From: Aquabacterium sp. A7-Y
GTDB lineage: Bacteria > Pseudomonadota > Gammaproteobacteria > Burkholderiales > Burkholderiaceae_C
Reading direction: 5' to 3'
NCBI RefSeq assembly: GCF_026153205.1
Contig: NZ_JAPFBW010000001.1
Coordinates: 310,001 to 374,000, forward strand
Length of the DNA stretch: 64,000 nucleotides
Part shown: positions 63,264-64,000 of the stretch, piece by piece
How the letters are laid out: the number at the start of each line of letters is the position of its first letter
How positions within the stretch are numbered: the stretch's first letter is position 1
Notes under the pieces: generated by a model
Database searches by the model: none
What the model was told of the DNA's origin: nothing
The model's input: only the letters and a program-made list of their open reading frames with translations
Translations under genes and position numbers: made by a program

Positions 63264-64000
63264 ATGGAAGTCTCCCGACTCCGCGCGCTCCGTGGCCCCA
63301 ATCTGTGGAGCCGCTGCACCGCCATCGAAGCCATCGTGTCGTGCAGCGAGGCCGAGTGCTCGCTCGACCACATCAGCGGTTTCGAAGCCCGCCTGCGCGC
63401 CCGCTTCCCCGAGATCGGCGCCCTGCAGCCGAGCGGCCAGTCGCTGCCGGTCTCGCTGGCCCAGGCGCTGGAGCTGGCGGCGCTGCGCCTGCAGGCCCAG
63501 GCCGGCTGCCCGGTCAGCTTCAGTCGCAGCACCGCGACGGTGGAGAAGGCGGTGTTCCAGGTGGTGGTCGAGTACAGCGAAGAGGCGGTCGGCCGCCTGG
63601 CCTTCCGGCTCGCGGAGCAGCTCTGCCGCGCGGCGCTGGACGATACGCCCTTCGACCTGGCGGGCGCGCTCGCGCAACTGCGCGAGCTCGACGAGGACGA
63701 GCGCCTGGGGCCGAGCACCGGCTCCATCGTGCAGGCCGCCGTGGCGCGCGGCATTCCCTACCGGCGCCTGACACGCGGCAGCCTGGTGCAGTTCGGCTGG
63801 GGCAGCCGCCAGCGCCGCATCCAGGCCGCCGAGGTGGACCGCACCAGCGCGATCGCCGAGTCCATTGCCCAGGACAAGGAACTGACCAAAAAGCTGCTGC
63901 TGGCTGCCGGCGTGCCGGTGCCGCTCGGCCGCCCGGTGACCGACGCCGAGGACGCCTGGGCCGCCGCCTGCGAGGTGGGCCTGCCGGTGGTGGTCAAGCC
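63264..64000 (+). CDS. cphA: Cyanophycin synthetase CphA, N-terminal part (runs off window)
   Basis: Open from ATG 63264 to the last base (245 residues seen). It begins MEVSRLRALRGPNLWSRCT, typical of the CphA N-terminal domain, then QRRIQAAEVDRTSAIAESIA and DKELTKKLLLAAGVPVPLG, the start of the ATP-grasp domain, ending at LPVVVKP. It is related to but clearly different from the copy 40 bases upstream. CphA makes the Asp-Arg polymer cyanophycin (multi-L-arginyl-poly-L-aspartate) for nitrogen storage. Whether its Mur-ligase P-loop is intact lies beyond the window. Confidence 0.9.
   Translation, partial: MEVSRLRALRGPNLWSRCTAIEAIVSCSEAECSLDHISGFEARLRARFPEIGALQPSGQSLPVSLAQALELAALRLQAQAGCPVSFSRSTATVEKAVFQVVVEYSEEAVGRLAFRLAEQLCRAALDDTPFDLAGALAQLRELDEDERLGPSTGSIVQAAVARGIPYRRLTRGSLVQFGWGSRQRRIQAAEVDRTSAIAESIAQDKELTKKLLLAAGVPVPLGRPVTDAEDAWAAACEVGLPVVVK

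Overview
The window is high-GC DNA with tightly packed operons. Gene content points to a betaproteobacterium of the order Burkholderiales, possibly of the Rubrivivax/Sphaerotilaceae type: a lateral-type flagellar cluster, a cyanophycin locus and abundant PAS-rich signalling proteins. The family-level placement is inference only. No tRNA, rRNA, CRISPR array, IS element or phage gene was seen, and no gene-free stretch exceeds 300 bases.

Region 1 (1-20842) is the downstream part of a flagellar locus. It starts inside fliH and runs fliI-fliJ, then fliD-fliS-fliT-like-fliK-fliL-fliA-motA-motB (the order of lafBCDEFSTU in lateral systems), then flgM-flgN-glucosaminidase, divergent flgA, and flgBCDEFGHIJKL. 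Many genes overlap as ATGA. FlgJ is split: the rod-cap part (17071-17439) and the peptidoglycan hydrolase (9553-10320) are separate genes. An unfamiliar 350-residue protein follows flgL. No flagellin, ring, C-ring or export-gate gene lies inside the window; those should lie upstream or elsewhere.

Region 2 (20958-31288) holds five co-directional signalling genes. The first two look phospho-dead: a PAS-GAF kinase whose H-box His is Gln, and a REC-PAS-GGDEF-EAL-REC protein lacking both receiver Asp residues and with altered GGDEF and EAL residues. The next three look intact: a multi-PAS hybrid-type sensor kinase, a stand-alone receiver, and a receiver-HisKA_3 kinase with a NarL-type regulator downstream.

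Region 3 (31519-35007) contains miscellaneous genes: a BamE-like repeat protein, a delta-60 repeat protein, a DUF925-type nucleotidyltransferase-like protein and one unknown.

Region 4 (35031-57803, minus strand) is a 22-kb string of twelve genes. It begins at a good sigma70-type promoter (57895-57923) with a YqiJ-like membrane protein and a flotillin. It continues with a 1742-residue AAA+ ATPase, a single-HKD phospholipase-D-like protein, a CorA-like protein, a DUF4132 (MolR-like) protein, a SEL1-like protein, DUF2339 (one frameshift), DUF3999, a zinc-ribbon membrane protein, a small disordered protein and a hemerythrin. This is my best candidate for an undescribed membrane-associated system.

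Region 5 (57979-64000) is a cyanophycin locus. An ABC transporter and a DUF1854 protein are divergent from two tandem cyanophycin synthetase genes. The first synthetase is short with a broken Mur-ligase P-loop; the second runs off the window.
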